50,623 nucleotides of DNA from Gardnerella vaginalis (GCA_946997215.1 CAMPUL010000008.1:1-50623), one strand, 5' to 3'. Shown: positions 16,910-29,530, counted from the first letter of the stretch. Numbers and translations are program-made. Notes: generated from the letters alone by a model not told the origin.

Positions 16910-16915
16910 ATAATA
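16910..16915 (-). promoter_or_regulatory. -10 box for a possibly leaderless hisS mRNA
   Basis: TATTAT on the minus strand ends seven bases before the hisS ATG (16902). Transcription would then begin at or next to the start codon. No convincing Shine-Dalgarno and no good -35 are visible. Confidence 0.4.
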
Positions 16916-16998
16916 GGTTATGTTACGGAAAAATCATGGCTTACCGTCATACTTATTCGTAACACTATTACCGTGCATATGCTCTAAGGAGTCGTCCC

Positions 16999-18366
16999 GT
17001 GACCGAACAGACTAAACCTATAGAAACTACTAAACAAGCTACCCCAAAGCCGCATGCTCCTTCGCCTGCAAGCTTAGCAAATAAAGCTCGCGTTGTTGCT
17101 GCCGCTCCTGCTATTTCTTATAGCGAAGAAGACGTTAAAACCGCAAAAACCTTTGGGCGCGTTGATGAAAATGGAAACGTATACGTTCGCACAGAAGAAG
17201 GCGAGCGAGAAGTAGGACAATACTCCACTGGCACTCTAGAAGACGCTTTGACTTTCTACGTGCACCGTTATCTTGACTTAAAAATCAAGCTTGATCTTTT
17301 TGAAAAAAGACTTGAATCTTCTAATGTAAGGCCAAAGGAAATTGATGAGACTTTAGCTACTTTAGATGCAGATCTTAAAGAGCCATCAGTTGTTGGAGAT
17401 CTTGCTGCATTAAGTGCGCGACACGCCGAGCTAAAAACTAAAGCTGCGTCTAAAAAAGAAGAACTCGCTAAAGCGCGTAAAGCAGAATTAGAAAAAGCTC
17501 TTAAAGATCGCACAGCTATTGTTGAACAGGCAGAAGCTCTTGTTGCGCAAATGGGCGAGTCTACAAATTGGCGTTCGCTTTCCGATAAGCTTCGTTCACT
17601 GTTTGATAAGTGGCAGCAGCATCAGCGCACTACGATTCACTTAAATAAAGCGGATGCAGATGCTCTTTGGCAGCGTTTTTCCAAGGCTCGTTCCGCATTC
17701 TCTCAAGCTCGTTCCGCTTGGGTTAAAGAGCGAGATAATGAGCGCAATAGTGCTAAAGAGATTAAGGAAGCAATTATTGCTGAAGCAGAAAGCCTAAAGA
17801 ACTCTACTCAATGGCGTGAAACTTCAATGAAGTTTAATGCTTTGATGGATCGCTGGAAGAAGGCTGGAAATGCTGGTCGTCAACACGACGACGAATTGTG
17901 GACTAAGTTCCGCGAAGCTGCAGATGCTTTCTACCATGCTCGTCAAGAAGATAGAGAAAAGATGAGCGCTGGCGAAAAAGAGAATCTTAGCAAGAAGGAA
18001 GCTTTGCTCGTTAAAGCAGAAGCTCTTGTTCCTGTTAAAGACGAAGAAGCTGCTAAAGCTGCTCGCAAAGCATTGTCTGAGATTCAAGAAGAATGGGACA
18101 AGATTGGTTTTGTTCCACGCGAAGATATGCGCAGAATTGAATCTCGCTTGAATGATGTAGACAAGAAGATTAAGGCTGTTGAAGATGCTGCTTGGAAGGA
18201 TGCGGATCCTGAGGCAGATGCTCGCAAGTCTAGTTTTGCTGCTCAATTGAAGGCTCAACTCGAGGAGCTTGAGTCTAAGATTGCAAGCGAAAAAGATGCA
18301 AAGCGTAAAGCTAAGCTCCAGGCAGAGAAAGCAACTAAAGAACAGTGGCTTAACGCTATTAAGTAG
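16999..18366 (+). CDS. DUF349 coiled-coil protein
   Basis: A 455-residue, highly charged, Ala/Lys/Glu-rich protein, mostly helical. At least three DUF349-type repeats are visible, marked by STNWRSLSDKLRSLFDKW (about 192-209), STQWRETSMKFNALMDRWKK (about 274-293) and EIQEEWDKIGFVP (about 362-374). The N-terminal 40 residues are Pro/Ala-rich and disordered. The start is GTG with AAGGAG seven bases upstream. The biochemical role of DUF349 proteins is not established. It is monocistronic, divergent from hisS, and closed by a strong terminator. No signal or membrane segment. Confidence 0.85.
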   Translation: MTEQTKPIETTKQATPKPHAPSPASLANKARVVAAAPAISYSEEDVKTAKTFGRVDENGNVYVRTEEGEREVGQYSTGTLEDALTFYVHRYLDLKIKLDLFEKRLESSNVRPKEIDETLATLDADLKEPSVVGDLAALSARHAELKTKAASKKEELAKARKAELEKALKDRTAIVEQAEALVAQMGESTNWRSLSDKLRSLFDKWQQHQRTTIHLNKADADALWQRFSKARSAFSQARSAWVKERDNERNSAKEIKEAIIAEAESLKNSTQWRETSMKFNALMDRWKKAGNAGRQHDDELWTKFREAADAFYHARQEDREKMSAGEKENLSKKEALLVKAEALVPVKDEEAAKAARKALSEIQEEWDKIGFVPREDMRRIESRLNDVDKKIKAVEDAAWKDADPEADARKSSFAAQLKAQLEELESKIASEKDAKRKAKLQAEKATKEQWLNAIK

Positions 18367-18402
18367 TTTGTTTTAATGTCTTAACAAAATAAAGCATATT
18401 GC

Positions 18403-18445
18403 AAATGAGGCTGCTTGACGAAAAGTCAAGTGGCCTCATTTTTTA
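18403..18445 (+). terminator. Terminator after the DUF349 gene
   Basis: The stem AAATGAGGC/GCCTCATTT (18403-18411 and 18433-18441) encloses a second perfect stem CTTGAC/GTCAAG with a GAAAA loop. A T tract follows on the plus strand. It could slow convergent mrp transcripts, but its minus-strand 3' side lacks a T tract. Confidence 0.9.
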
Positions 18446-18461
18446 TCGATTAATCGATTAA
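18446..18461. repeat. Perfect 8 bp tandem repeat over the mrp stop
   Basis: TCGATTAA occurs twice head to tail (18446-18453 and 18454-18461). On the minus strand the mrp TAA stop (18450-18452) is part of the downstream copy, so the last codons ATC GAT TAA run into a repeated TCGA. Confidence 0.6.
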
Positions 18462-19577
18462 TGATTTTGCAAGACTAACAAATGTATTCGCTAATTGAGT
18501 GTTTGCTAGTTTGCCTTCTTTTGTAAGAACAGCAGGTCTGCCCGATTCTCCAATTTCTCTAATACTTGTGTCTAACGGGATTTGAGCAAGAAGAGGAACG
18601 TTCTTACCGAGAGCTTTGCAAAGCTGATTACTAACACGCTTTCCGCCTCCAGAACCAAAGATTTCTAAGCGTGCTCCATTGTTATCGAACCAACTCATAT
18701 TTTCTACAACACCGCGCACATTAACTGGAATTTGCAAAGCCATAAGCCCAGCTCTAACAGCAACATCCGAAGCACTAGGCTGAGGTGTTGTAACAACAAC
18801 AAGCTCCACATTCGGCAATGATTGCGCAACAGCTAAAGCCATATCTCCCGTTCCAGGAGCCAAATCTAAAAGAAGCACGTCTGGATCTGCCCACCAAACA
18901 TCGCATAAAAATTGCTCAAGAGAACGTTGCAAACGGGGTCCCCTCCACAAAATCGCGCGATCTGTTCCAGCAAACATTCCAATAGAAATCAGCTTAACTC
19001 CCCAAGCTTCAACTGGCATAAGCATGCCGTTCAGATTAGTAGGTTGAGTTGTAATTCCAAACATGCGAGGTAATGAAAAACCATAAACATCTGCATCTAT
19101 TGCTGCTGTTTTATAACCAAGAGATGCAAAAGTGGCAGCCAAATTAGCCGTTATAGAAGACTTTCCAACTCCGCCTTTTCCAGATGCAATAGCAAAAATC
19201 CTTGTTTTAACGCCATTTTTATTGAACGGGTTTTCTTTACGCTCCTCTTTTAAATCCGAAACAAGCTTTGCAAGCTTATCTTTGCTCATAGCACTTACGT
19301 TTACTGTTGGAATAAGCGTTGCATTTGGATACTTTTCTACAGATGATTGAACTCTTTGCGTAATAACTTGAGCTAATGGGCAATCTGGAACAGTAAGCTC
19401 AATGTCTATAGAAACGCTATAAGTTGGATTATGATTATTTGATTCGCATGATTTTTCGCTTACACGAATGCCCGTAACCATGTTTAATTCGGTAACAGAA
19501 CGCCCTAATTCTGGATCAATCACACTACCCAATAAGTCGTAAATACGCGTTTCTAATTCAACAAGATTATTACTCAT
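18450..19577 (-). CDS. mrp: Mrp/ApbC-family iron-sulfur carrier ATPase
   Basis: A 375-residue protein with an N-terminal MIP18/DUF59 domain (about 5-95, containing VIDPELG and the conserved Cys of VPDCPL) fused to a P-loop Mrp ATPase. The deviant Walker A SGKGGVGKS is at 132-140, and DADVYG at 161-166. The family carries and delivers Fe-S clusters. The usual CxxC after ENMS is absent: ENMSWF (292-297) is followed by DNNGARLEIFG. The ATG at 19577, four bases after the ligA stop, is preferred over an upstream TTG; it has no clear ribosome binding site, so coupling to ligA is likely. Confidence 0.88.
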   Translation of the reverse strand: MSNNLVELETRIYDLLGSVIDPELGRSVTELNMVTGIRVSEKSCESNNHNPTYSVSIDIELTVPDCPLAQVITQRVQSSVEKYPNATLIPTVNVSAMSKDKLAKLVSDLKEERKENPFNKNGVKTRIFAIASGKGGVGKSSITANLAATFASLGYKTAAIDADVYGFSLPRMFGITTQPTNLNGMLMPVEAWGVKLISIGMFAGTDRAILWRGPRLQRSLEQFLCDVWWADPDVLLLDLAPGTGDMALAVAQSLPNVELVVVTTPQPSASDVAVRAGLMALQIPVNVRGVVENMSWFDNNGARLEIFGSGGGKRVSNQLCKALGKNVPLLAQIPLDTSIREIGESGRPAVLTKEGKLANTQLANTFVSLAKSLID

Positions 19578-19581
19578 GTTT

Positions 19582-22536
<2,955 letters not shown>

Positions 22537-22571
22537 TTAGTATATTTTATAGCCCATTTAACAAGAATTTA

Positions 22572-25500
22572 TTAAGCGTTAAGAGATCGCAAAAATTGCA
22601 TTTGAACAATACTTTCAGAAGAATCGTTTCTAAAAAGCATTCTAGATCTAGCAACAGAAAGAGTTCGCGCAATAACAAACATACCCTCATTAACAGTGAC
22701 TTTTGCAGCTTCGTCAATAATCTCATACGCATTAACATCTGGCCAATTCACAACATTATTTATTTCTAGCATTTCTTTTGCTTGATGCAAGCTTTTAGGA
22801 ACAGAAATGCATTGAGATTCAACTCTACTTAAAAGTTCTGCAAGCTCTACTTCTAGAGATTCATTTTTTTCGCTAAACAAGTCATCTGCAACCATATATG
22901 CAGCAACAGCTAGAGGGAAGTTATCTTGCATCCACTCTGCATATGCTAGCCTGTAGTAAATAAACGCAGCGTCTTCTCTATCAAAACAGACTTGTAAAGC
23001 GTTTAAGCATACTGCTTCTACAGAAGGCCAATCTTCTTGACGAGATAATTGCGAAGCTAGCTTTAAGTGAGATATAACATACGTTGGAGCATAAGAAACC
23101 ATTGTATTTAGATGTTTTAGCGCCTCTTTACTCCTTCCAAGCTGGCCGAGTAAATCCGCAATCTCCATATGTGCGTAGAAAAGTCCGTCTGGTATAAGCC
23201 TCATTTGCTCGTTTTGCGTTGCAAACATGCGATTATAAACAACGCGCTCAGCATACGAGTTAAAGTATCTTGGAACAACATCCCCAGAAGCAAACATATC
23301 GTCAAAATGCTTTATATTGTTTTCATACTCTTCGATTGCGCTTTCTAAATCTCCACTCATAAATTGTTCGTGAGCATGCACTCGCATATTGTAAATATCT
23401 TTTGAAGCGCTAAACGATATTTCTGGTATTTCTTTTTCGTCTATTAACGCGCTTATTACACGGTTTGCTTGATCATTTAGCTCTGGATCGTTAATGCTTT
23501 CAACAATATCCATTGCCATACGAGCTTTTTCTGCATTCGTCATAATTGCTTTAGACGCTATGTGATTAAAATCAGCAACCGCTTGTTGTAAAACGTCTTC
23601 GCGCTGAATTGAAAGGCCTTTTGCATCTTGAGTCGCTAACAATTCTTGCGACTTTGCGTCAAAAATTATGTCGGAAAACTCTGGTTCTTCTTGAGCACCA
23701 TGCGGCGCAAAGCAACTGTCTCGTAAGTCAAACGTTGGCTCAATTTGGCTTAATGCGCCGTTTTCGTCGACTTGCAAAGTTGCATTAAACTTTTTATACG
23801 TTTCAAGAGGATTATTTAATCCGTATGCGCGTATGTGCTTTAAGAACGACTTTCTAGTAAAAGTAACAGTTAGCAACGGTATAATCGAAGGCGATTTACT
23901 AAAAGCTGCCATTGGGTCTTCGTTTTTGGCGCTATTATTGCTATCGCTATTATCACTACGATTAGTGTTCCTACTGTTATCACTGTTGTTTGCGCTTGCA
24001 TCTTCAAGATTTTCTACAACGCTTTCAACAAAATTATCTGAAGCACTATCCGAGCTACTATCTGCATTCGATCCTAAATTAGCAAATCCATTGCTAACGT
24101 CTCCATGAATATCCCCATCTTTTGGATCGCCTTTTGCTCTTGAAGCATTTTTATTCATATGATTAATCGCATTAATCGTTTGGCTTAGAATTTTATTCAT
24201 TGCAACATCTTGAGCTGCAACCATTTCCTCTAAGCCGATTGAATCCAATCGTATTGAAACGTTTTGCACTTCTTCGCTAGCTCCAAAAGCAAGAGTAGCC
24301 AATATTAATCCAATACGAAGATTGTAGTTAGTTGTCATTTTGAATCTATTTTGTTCGCTTATTGGAACAAAATCTTTTTTAGTAGAATCGTATGTTAAAG
24401 TAGGCATCATTGAATTGCCTGTTGCCATAAATGCTAATGCAACATTCCCACTATCTAAATTAGATCTAAAATCAGCATCGAATCTAAAAGGCAAATAAAG
24501 ACTTCTGATTAGTTCAGAAAGTCTTTGCCTGTATGACCATTCACAATTAGAAGATCCGTTAGCTTTATAAATATACAAATCATTAGATTTTCTTGCACGA
24601 TTAAGCAAATGCAATAATGGCCTAATATTATTGTCTTGCAACGGATTGCCAAAAGAATTCATGTCAATCTCGCCACTTGCGCAAAAAGCTGGATCGTTTA
24701 TAAAAGCCATATCCATTGCACAAACTTGATTATAAGTTGCGTTATTTTCTGTTAAATCACCGCCATTAGTGCAGTTTTCTTCTAAGCAATTGCTAATAGA
24801 CTGGAATCTATTTATTGCTCCTTCTATACGCAAAGCTTTTAACGCGGATTTTGCTTCCAAAGAATCATCCCAAACTAAAAAGTTTGCGTCTGAACATTTA
24901 GATTTTTGCAAATGCAATCTTTCAGCGGCGTGTTCAGCCTCTAATGCCCCAGCATCCTCTAATGCTCCAGCGTCTGCCATTAAGTACGTAAAATATTTCT
25001 CCATTGCAGAAACGCGTAAACCAGCTCTTTCTGCTGTGTTTGCATCGCAAACGCTTCGCCTAATAGCGCTCAAAGGTGCTTCTTTTGTAAGATGCCTAAA
25101 TATGTTTCCAGACCCAAATCCACTAAAAGCTAACAACATATCTGGCACAAAGAATGATGCAAAATAAGATATAGCGATTGCGTCAAAATAACTAAGATTG
25201 CAACGCAAATTATTAGGCAAATCTACACGCGTTTCTTCTAGCGTATAAGTTTCTTTTTTAGTATTTGCTTTGCGAATCCAAGACGACACCCATTGAATTC
25301 CGTCATCTTTAGAAGTTTGAACAACAACATCTCCCTTAATAACAACTAAATCATTATTTGACTTATTCTTAAAACAACTTTTTTTGATATGGCTCGCTTT
25401 ATGGCTTGCTCGAGTAGTTTTTTTATCAATGCAACCGTAGAATCTATGTGAGCTAGAAAGAGTCATAGAGTTTTGCTCAACAAAAGACAATTCGGGTATA

Positions 25501-25865
25501 TTTTCCGTTGTATCTTCAATTGTTACAGTGTGCCCTTCGTAAACTCTGCCTTCTAAATCAGCAACAGCAACTTGGTAAAAACGTTTGCAATCTTTGCTAA
25601 ACAATCCAATTGAAATACCTTGTTTTTTGCCATAAATCTTAATCCAGCCCAGTTTCGTTGAGCTAGGCATAAAAGGAAAATCGTTAAAAATATGTTTTTT
25701 TGAAAATAGCTTAACAGGAATTGAGTTTTTGTTTTCCCAAAGCGTATCGATTGTACGTAGCGCAATCTGCATGCTTCTATCTGCGTCATAATTGCAATTT
25801 TTTGCATCATGGCAGATTGAATCAGCGTTATTGCTAGATTGCACTTGGTTTTGCATAATCCCCAT
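22572..25865 (-). CDS. Large TPR-containing protein of unknown function
   Basis: A 1097-residue protein with no signal peptide and no clear membrane helix. Residues 1-600 match no fold I recognise; they include an 18-base duplication giving DAGALE twice (about 299-310). Residues 605-680 are a Ser/Asn/Asp-rich linker. From about 824 to 1005 at least four tetratricopeptide-like helix pairs are visible, such as QFMSGDLESAIEEYENNI, LGRSKEALKHLNTMV, SRQEDWPSVEAVCLNAL and QDNFPLAVAAYMVA. TPRs bind partner proteins. The low-Lys, Asp/Asn/Ser-rich composition is ordinary for the region. It is probably co-transcribed with ligA, 56 bases downstream. Start could also be M4 (25856). I cannot name a function. 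Confidence 0.8.
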   Translation of the reverse strand: MGIMQNQVQSSNNADSICHDAKNCNYDADRSMQIALRTIDTLWENKNSIPVKLFSKKHIFNDFPFMPSSTKLGWIKIYGKKQGISIGLFSKDCKRFYQVAVADLEGRVYEGHTVTIEDTTENIPELSFVEQNSMTLSSSHRFYGCIDKKTTRASHKASHIKKSCFKNKSNNDLVVIKGDVVVQTSKDDGIQWVSSWIRKANTKKETYTLEETRVDLPNNLRCNLSYFDAIAISYFASFFVPDMLLAFSGFGSGNIFRHLTKEAPLSAIRRSVCDANTAERAGLRVSAMEKYFTYLMADAGALEDAGALEAEHAAERLHLQKSKCSDANFLVWDDSLEAKSALKALRIEGAINRFQSISNCLEENCTNGGDLTENNATYNQVCAMDMAFINDPAFCASGEIDMNSFGNPLQDNNIRPLLHLLNRARKSNDLYIYKANGSSNCEWSYRQRLSELIRSLYLPFRFDADFRSNLDSGNVALAFMATGNSMMPTLTYDSTKKDFVPISEQNRFKMTTNYNLRIGLILATLAFGASEEVQNVSIRLDSIGLEEMVAAQDVAMNKILSQTINAINHMNKNASRAKGDPKDGDIHGDVSNGFANLGSNADSSSDSASDNFVESVVENLEDASANNSDNSRNTNRSDNSDSNNSAKNEDPMAAFSKSPSIIPLLTVTFTRKSFLKHIRAYGLNNPLETYKKFNATLQVDENGALSQIEPTFDLRDSCFAPHGAQEEPEFSDIIFDAKSQELLATQDAKGLSIQREDVLQQAVADFNHIASKAIMTNAEKARMAMDIVESINDPELNDQANRVISALIDEKEIPEISFSASKDIYNMRVHAHEQFMSGDLESAIEEYENNIKHFDDMFASGDVVPRYFNSYAERVVYNRMFATQNEQMRLIPDGLFYAHMEIADLLGQLGRSKEALKHLNTMVSYAPTYVISHLKLASQLSRQEDWPSVEAVCLNALQVCFDREDAAFIYYRLAYAEWMQDNFPLAVAAYMVADDLFSEKNESLEVELAELLSRVESQCISVPKSLHQAKEMLEINNVVNWPDVNAYEIIDEAAKVTVNEGMFVIARTLSVARSRMLFRNDSSESIVQMQFLRSLNA
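24938..24973. repeat. 18 bp in-frame duplication in the TPR gene
   Basis: Two 18-base units (24938-24955 and 24956-24973; both begin CCTCTAATGC) differ at two positions and encode DAGALE twice on the minus strand. Confidence 0.7.
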
Positions 25866-26101
25866 TCTTTCTTATTGCACAACTTTAACGTAAGACAATA
25901 AAATTCTACACAATTGATTTATACGTATCTTATTGATTCTTACTAAACATTCTAAGTATAGCGAATATTCTAAATATAAATGATTGTTGAATCGCAAACA
26001 TGCAATCAAATTTTATCGAAAATCTTACTAAGATTCTGCTAAAAGTCTGCTAAATCATATTAAATATGCAAATAATCAAATATTAAAATATGTGATTGAA
26101 A

Positions 26102-27004
26102 TTATTTTTTATGCAAATTCGCGCAAGTTCCATAAATAATCGTGCATAATCCTTCCATAATCTTGTCTACTGGAGAAGCAGCTCGCCAATTTAAGTACAG
26201 TGAACGATACGGCTTTGGACTATTAAACTCGCGAATTGTTAAACCAGCTGGCTGAACAATAGGAGGGAGAGTTGCAAGACGTGGCAGCAATGTTACATCT
26301 TTACTTTCAACAACCATGTATCGTAAGGTTTCCAAAGATGTTGCACAAAATTCGGACTGCTTTGCTCCAACCTTTTGACAAACATCAATCATACTTCGTC
26401 TCATACAATGTCCATCTTCCAAAAGAAGTATTCTTTGACTAGATAATTGAGACAAATCGATTGGAGATTTTTGGTTTCCCAATTGCGAATTTGTTGACGC
26501 TGCTAAAACAAAATCTTCATCAAAAATGTGATTAACCTTTATTGACGATTCGTTTAACTTTTCGCTCAATATTGCTGCATCGATTTGACCATTATTTAGC
26601 AATTCGATTAAAGTTGCAGACTTTTCTTCAACAAAATGAATAGTAAAATTCGGCTTAATCTTACGCAAAACAGGTATTATTCTAGGCAAAAGATATGGGC
26701 ATAATGTTGGGAAAATGCCTAAAACTATTGTAGAAGACCAAGGATCTTCTAGGCGCCTTGCTGCTTGATAAATGTTAGAAACATCCGAATGAATACGCTT
26801 TGCATAATACACAACTTCTCTTCCTGCAGGAGTTAAAATCTGCTTTCCAGGAGTCCTCTCAATAAGACAAACTCCAAGCGTGTCTTCTAGCTTTTTAATC
26901 TGCGTAGATAAAGTTGGCTGAGAAACGTGCATGCGCTCGGCAGCTTTTGTAAAGCTTTCTTCTTTTGCAAATGCAATTAAGTATTCAAGCGATTTAATGT
27001 TCAA
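26102..27004 (-). CDS. oxyR: Peroxide-sensing LysR regulator OxyR
   Basis: A 300-residue LysR-type regulator. The N-terminal helix-turn-helix (about 1-60) reads SFTKAAERMHVSQPTLSTQIKKLE. The effector domain contains LLLEDGHCMRRSMIDVC with C200 and C209, the same spacing as the redox Cys199/Cys208 pair of E. coli OxyR, so it should form the peroxide-sensing disulfide. The start is TTG; the sequence after it (MNIKSLEYLIAFA) aligns with the N-terminus of known OxyR proteins, which supports this choice. It lies downstream of ahpC and ahpF on the same strand and probably controls them. Confidence 0.92.
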   Translation of the reverse strand: MNIKSLEYLIAFAKEESFTKAAERMHVSQPTLSTQIKKLEDTLGVCLIERTPGKQILTPAGREVVYYAKRIHSDVSNIYQAARRLEDPWSSTIVLGIFPTLCPYLLPRIIPVLRKIKPNFTIHFVEEKSATLIELLNNGQIDAAILSEKLNESSIKVNHIFDEDFVLAASTNSQLGNQKSPIDLSQLSSQRILLLEDGHCMRRSMIDVCQKVGAKQSEFCATSLETLRYMVVESKDVTLLPRLATLPPIVQPAGLTIREFNSPKPYRSLYLNWRAASPVDKIMEGLCTIIYGTCANLHKK

Positions 27005-27083
27005 GTATTTATCTTTCTATGCGTGTTATAGTCGTGCTATATGCGTATTCTACGCGCGTTCTATGATTGTTCCAGGCATGATT

Positions 27084-28721
27084 TTAATTATGTGGGTCTC
27101 TAATTAAATAGTCGAAAGCGCTAAGAGCTGCATTTGCGCCAGACCCGTATGCTGTAACAATCTGCTTATAAGGCTCATCCGAGCAATCGCCAGCAGCAAA
27201 AATTCCAGGAATACTCGTGCATCCTTTTCTATCTGTTACGATTTCTGCTCGATTGTTTAAGCTTAGTTTATTTTCAATCCACTTTGTATTTGGCATTAAA
27301 CCAATTTGAACAAACACTCCGTCTGTGTGTAAAATTTTCTCACGATTTTCCGCATTATTCTCATTGCGATCCATATAATGCACTGCGGTAACTTTTTTGT
27401 TATCTCCATCTATTTTGCTAAGAGATGCACTTGTTATTACATTTGCATTAGAAAGAGAATGCAAAGTGTTTAGCAATATTTGATCCGCTTTAAGAGAATC
27501 CATAAACTCTATAACAGTAACGTGATTTGCAATTCCTGCTAAGTCTATTGCAGCTTCGACTCCAGAATTTCCTCCACCAACAACTACAACATTCTTGTTC
27601 TTAAACAAAGGGCCATCGCAATGCGGGCAGAACGACACTCCCCTGTTTCTGTATTCATCTTCTCCAGGAACACCGAGCGTTCTCCACGTAGCGCCTGTTG
27701 CAATAATCACCGCTTTAGCTTTTAGACTTCCGCCAGATTTAGTGTTAATCGTGTGTAATCCGTAAGGCTCTTCTGCAACGTCTAAAGACGTAGCCCAATC
27801 GGGAGTAAATACGTCAATATTGTATTGAGCAATGTGGTTTGTTAAATCGCTAGCAAGTTTTGCGCCTGTTGTGCGCGTTTGAGAAATGTGGTTTTCAATG
27901 CTTTCTGTTTCAACAACTTGACCGCCTCTGTGGTCCATAATCATTGCTGTTTTAAGACCTTTTCTAGCTGTGTAAATCGCAGCAGCGCTCGCAGCAGGAC
28001 CTCCGCCTACAATAAGAACGTCGTATGGGTTTTTAGCGTTCATTTTTTGTGCTAGTGAAGAATCGCCAGAAACCGTAGAATCACTAGAATCGCTAGAATC
28101 ACTAGAATCCCCATTTTCTTTTTGTCTTAAAAGCATCACAACTAATTCGTCTATAGATGACCTTCCAGAAGAAATCATCTTTCCGTTTTCAAAAACAGCA
28201 GGAACACTCATTACACCAAGAGCATCTACCTCGTCTTTGAAAGCGCTTCCTTCTACAGCAATATGCTTTACTTTTGGATTGATAATCGAAATTGTATTAA
28301 GGGACTGAACAACCTCTGGGCAATTAATGCAAGTAACAGACATGTATGTAGTAATATCATGACTTCCAAGTTGCAAAATTGCTTTGCGCTGGTCTTCGCT
28401 TATTTTGGGAGCATAACCACTTACTTGTAAAATAGCCAAAACTAAAGAGCTAAACTCGTGACCAAGTGGCAAACCTGCAAAACTTACAGAAACGTTATTT
28501 TGCGGATTAGTAATTGAAAAACTTGGGATTCGCTTCGTGCTACTTTTATCACCTTTTATAACAGTGATTTTGTTGCTTTGATTTGCTACTTCTTGCAAAA
28601 GCTCAATAACTTTTTGAGAATTTTCACTACTATCAACGTACGCAACAAGATTAATCGGATTAACCATTTTTTCTAGCAATCCAGCAAGTTGAGTAGTTAA
28701 ATTTGAATCTAATAAAGTCAT
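27084..28721 (-). CDS. ahpF: Alkyl hydroperoxide reductase subunit F
   Basis: AhpF moves electrons from NAD(P)H through FAD to AhpC. In 545 residues: an N-terminal double thioredoxin-fold domain with CINC (C131, C134), a Ser/Asp-rich linker (about 203-225), then a thioredoxin-reductase-like part with FAD loop GGGPAA (239-244), redox pair CPHC (C365, C368), NAD(P)H loop GGGNSG (382-387) and a GD motif (511-512). The ATG at 28721 is preferred over an upstream TTG. The linker is coded by four 9-base repeats. It follows ahpC by 101 bases. Confidence 0.95.
   Translation of the reverse strand: MTLLDSNLTTQLAGLLEKMVNPINLVAYVDSSENSQKVIELLQEVANQSNKITVIKGDKSSTKRIPSFSITNPQNNVSVSFAGLPLGHEFSSLVLAILQVSGYAPKISEDQRKAILQLGSHDITTYMSVTCINCPEVVQSLNTISIINPKVKHIAVEGSAFKDEVDALGVMSVPAVFENGKMISSGRSSIDELVVMLLRQKENGDSSDSSDSSDSTVSGDSSLAQKMNAKNPYDVLIVGGGPAASAAAIYTARKGLKTAMIMDHRGGQVVETESIENHISQTRTTGAKLASDLTNHIAQYNIDVFTPDWATSLDVAEEPYGLHTINTKSGGSLKAKAVIIATGATWRTLGVPGEDEYRNRGVSFCPHCDGPLFKNKNVVVVGGGNSGVEAAIDLAGIANHVTVIEFMDSLKADQILLNTLHSLSNANVITSASLSKIDGDNKKVTAVHYMDRNENNAENREKILHTDGVFVQIGLMPNTKWIENKLSLNNRAEIVTDRKGCTSIPGIFAAGDCSDEPYKQIVTAYGSGANAALSAFDYLIRDPHN
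28076..28111. repeat. 9 bp in-frame repeat in the ahpF linker
   Basis: Units TAGAATCAC, TAGAATCGC, TAGAATCAC and TAGAATCCC are consecutive. On the minus strand they encode a Ser-Ser-Asp repeat between the two domains of AhpF. Confidence 0.8.
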
Positions 28722-28764
28722 TATTTTCACTTTCTGTAGCAATCAAAGCAACGTGTAAATTGTG

Positions 28765-28829
28765 TTAAAATCAGTCGATAAAATCAGCAGTTAAAATAAG
28801 CAAATAAAATCAACTGTTAAAATCAGATC
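28765..28829. repeat. 13 bp tandem array between ahpC and ahpF
   Basis: Five units: TTAAAATCAGTCG, ATAAAATCAGCAG, TTAAAATAAGCAA, ATAAAATCAACTG and TTAAAATCAGATC. The last overlaps the ahpC stop codon (28823-28825, minus strand). The array fills most of the 101-base gap. Confidence 0.85.
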
Positions 28830-29386
28830 TTCCCAACTAAGTCAATAGATGGAGCAAGTGTTTCTTCTCCCTGTTCCCACTTTGCTGGGCATACTTCTCC
28901 TGGATGGGCTGCAATAAATTGTGCAGCTTTAATTTTGCGAATCATCTCGTCGGCGTTTCTGCCGATTCCATCTGCTGTCATCTCATAGAATTGAATATTG
29001 CCTTGAGGATCCACCAAAAAAGTTGCGCGATGAGCTAAACCAGATTCCTCATTTAGCGCATTAAAGTTTCTAGAAAGCGCGCCATTTGGGTCTCCAAGCA
29101 TTGTGTATTGAACTTTTGCAATAGCTTTAGAGTCATCGTGCCAAGCTTTGTGAACAAAGTGCGTATCTGTTGAAACAGAATAAACTTCTACACCTAACTT
29201 TTGAAGCTCTTCATAGTGATTTGCAAGATCTTCAAGCTCTGTTGGGCATACGAATGAAAAGTCTGCTGGATAGAAGAAGAAAATAGCCCATTTTCCAAGA
29301 ACGTCATTGTCGTTTACTTCTACAAAATTGCCATTCTTGTATCCATTTACCTTAAACGGAAGAATATGCGTACCAATAAGGCTCAT
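28823..29386 (-). CDS. ahpC: Alkyl hydroperoxide reductase subunit C (peroxiredoxin)
   Basis: A typical 2-Cys peroxiredoxin that reduces hydrogen peroxide and organic peroxides and is recycled by AhpF. The ATG at 29386 has GGAG five bases upstream and gives 187 residues, the standard AhpC length, starting [12 protein letters not shown]. The peroxidatic Cys is C47 (FVCPTE) and the resolving Cys is C166 (GEVCPAKW). It is first in ahpC-ahpF-oxyR. An OxyR-like site lies 145 bases upstream. Confidence 0.97.
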   Translation of the reverse strand: MSLIGTHILPFKVNGYKNGNFVEVNDNDVLGKWAIFFFYPADFSFVCPTELEDLANHYEELQKLGVEVYSVSTDTHFVHKAWHDDSKAIAKVQYTMLGDPNGALSRNFNALNEESGLAHRATFLVDPQGNIQFYEMTADGIGRNADEMIRKIKAAQFIAAHPGEVCPAKWEQGEETLAPSIDLVGKI

Positions 29387-29530
29387 AACAACTCCAATCT
29401 TTACTTGTTTGCTAAAATCTTTTATTGCTTTTTGCAATATTTTTAGTTAAACGTGTTAAATAGTTTGCTTAGGAATCTAGATTTAACCGTATTTTTATAA
29501 TAGATTATTTATATTAATAATCCTATATGT

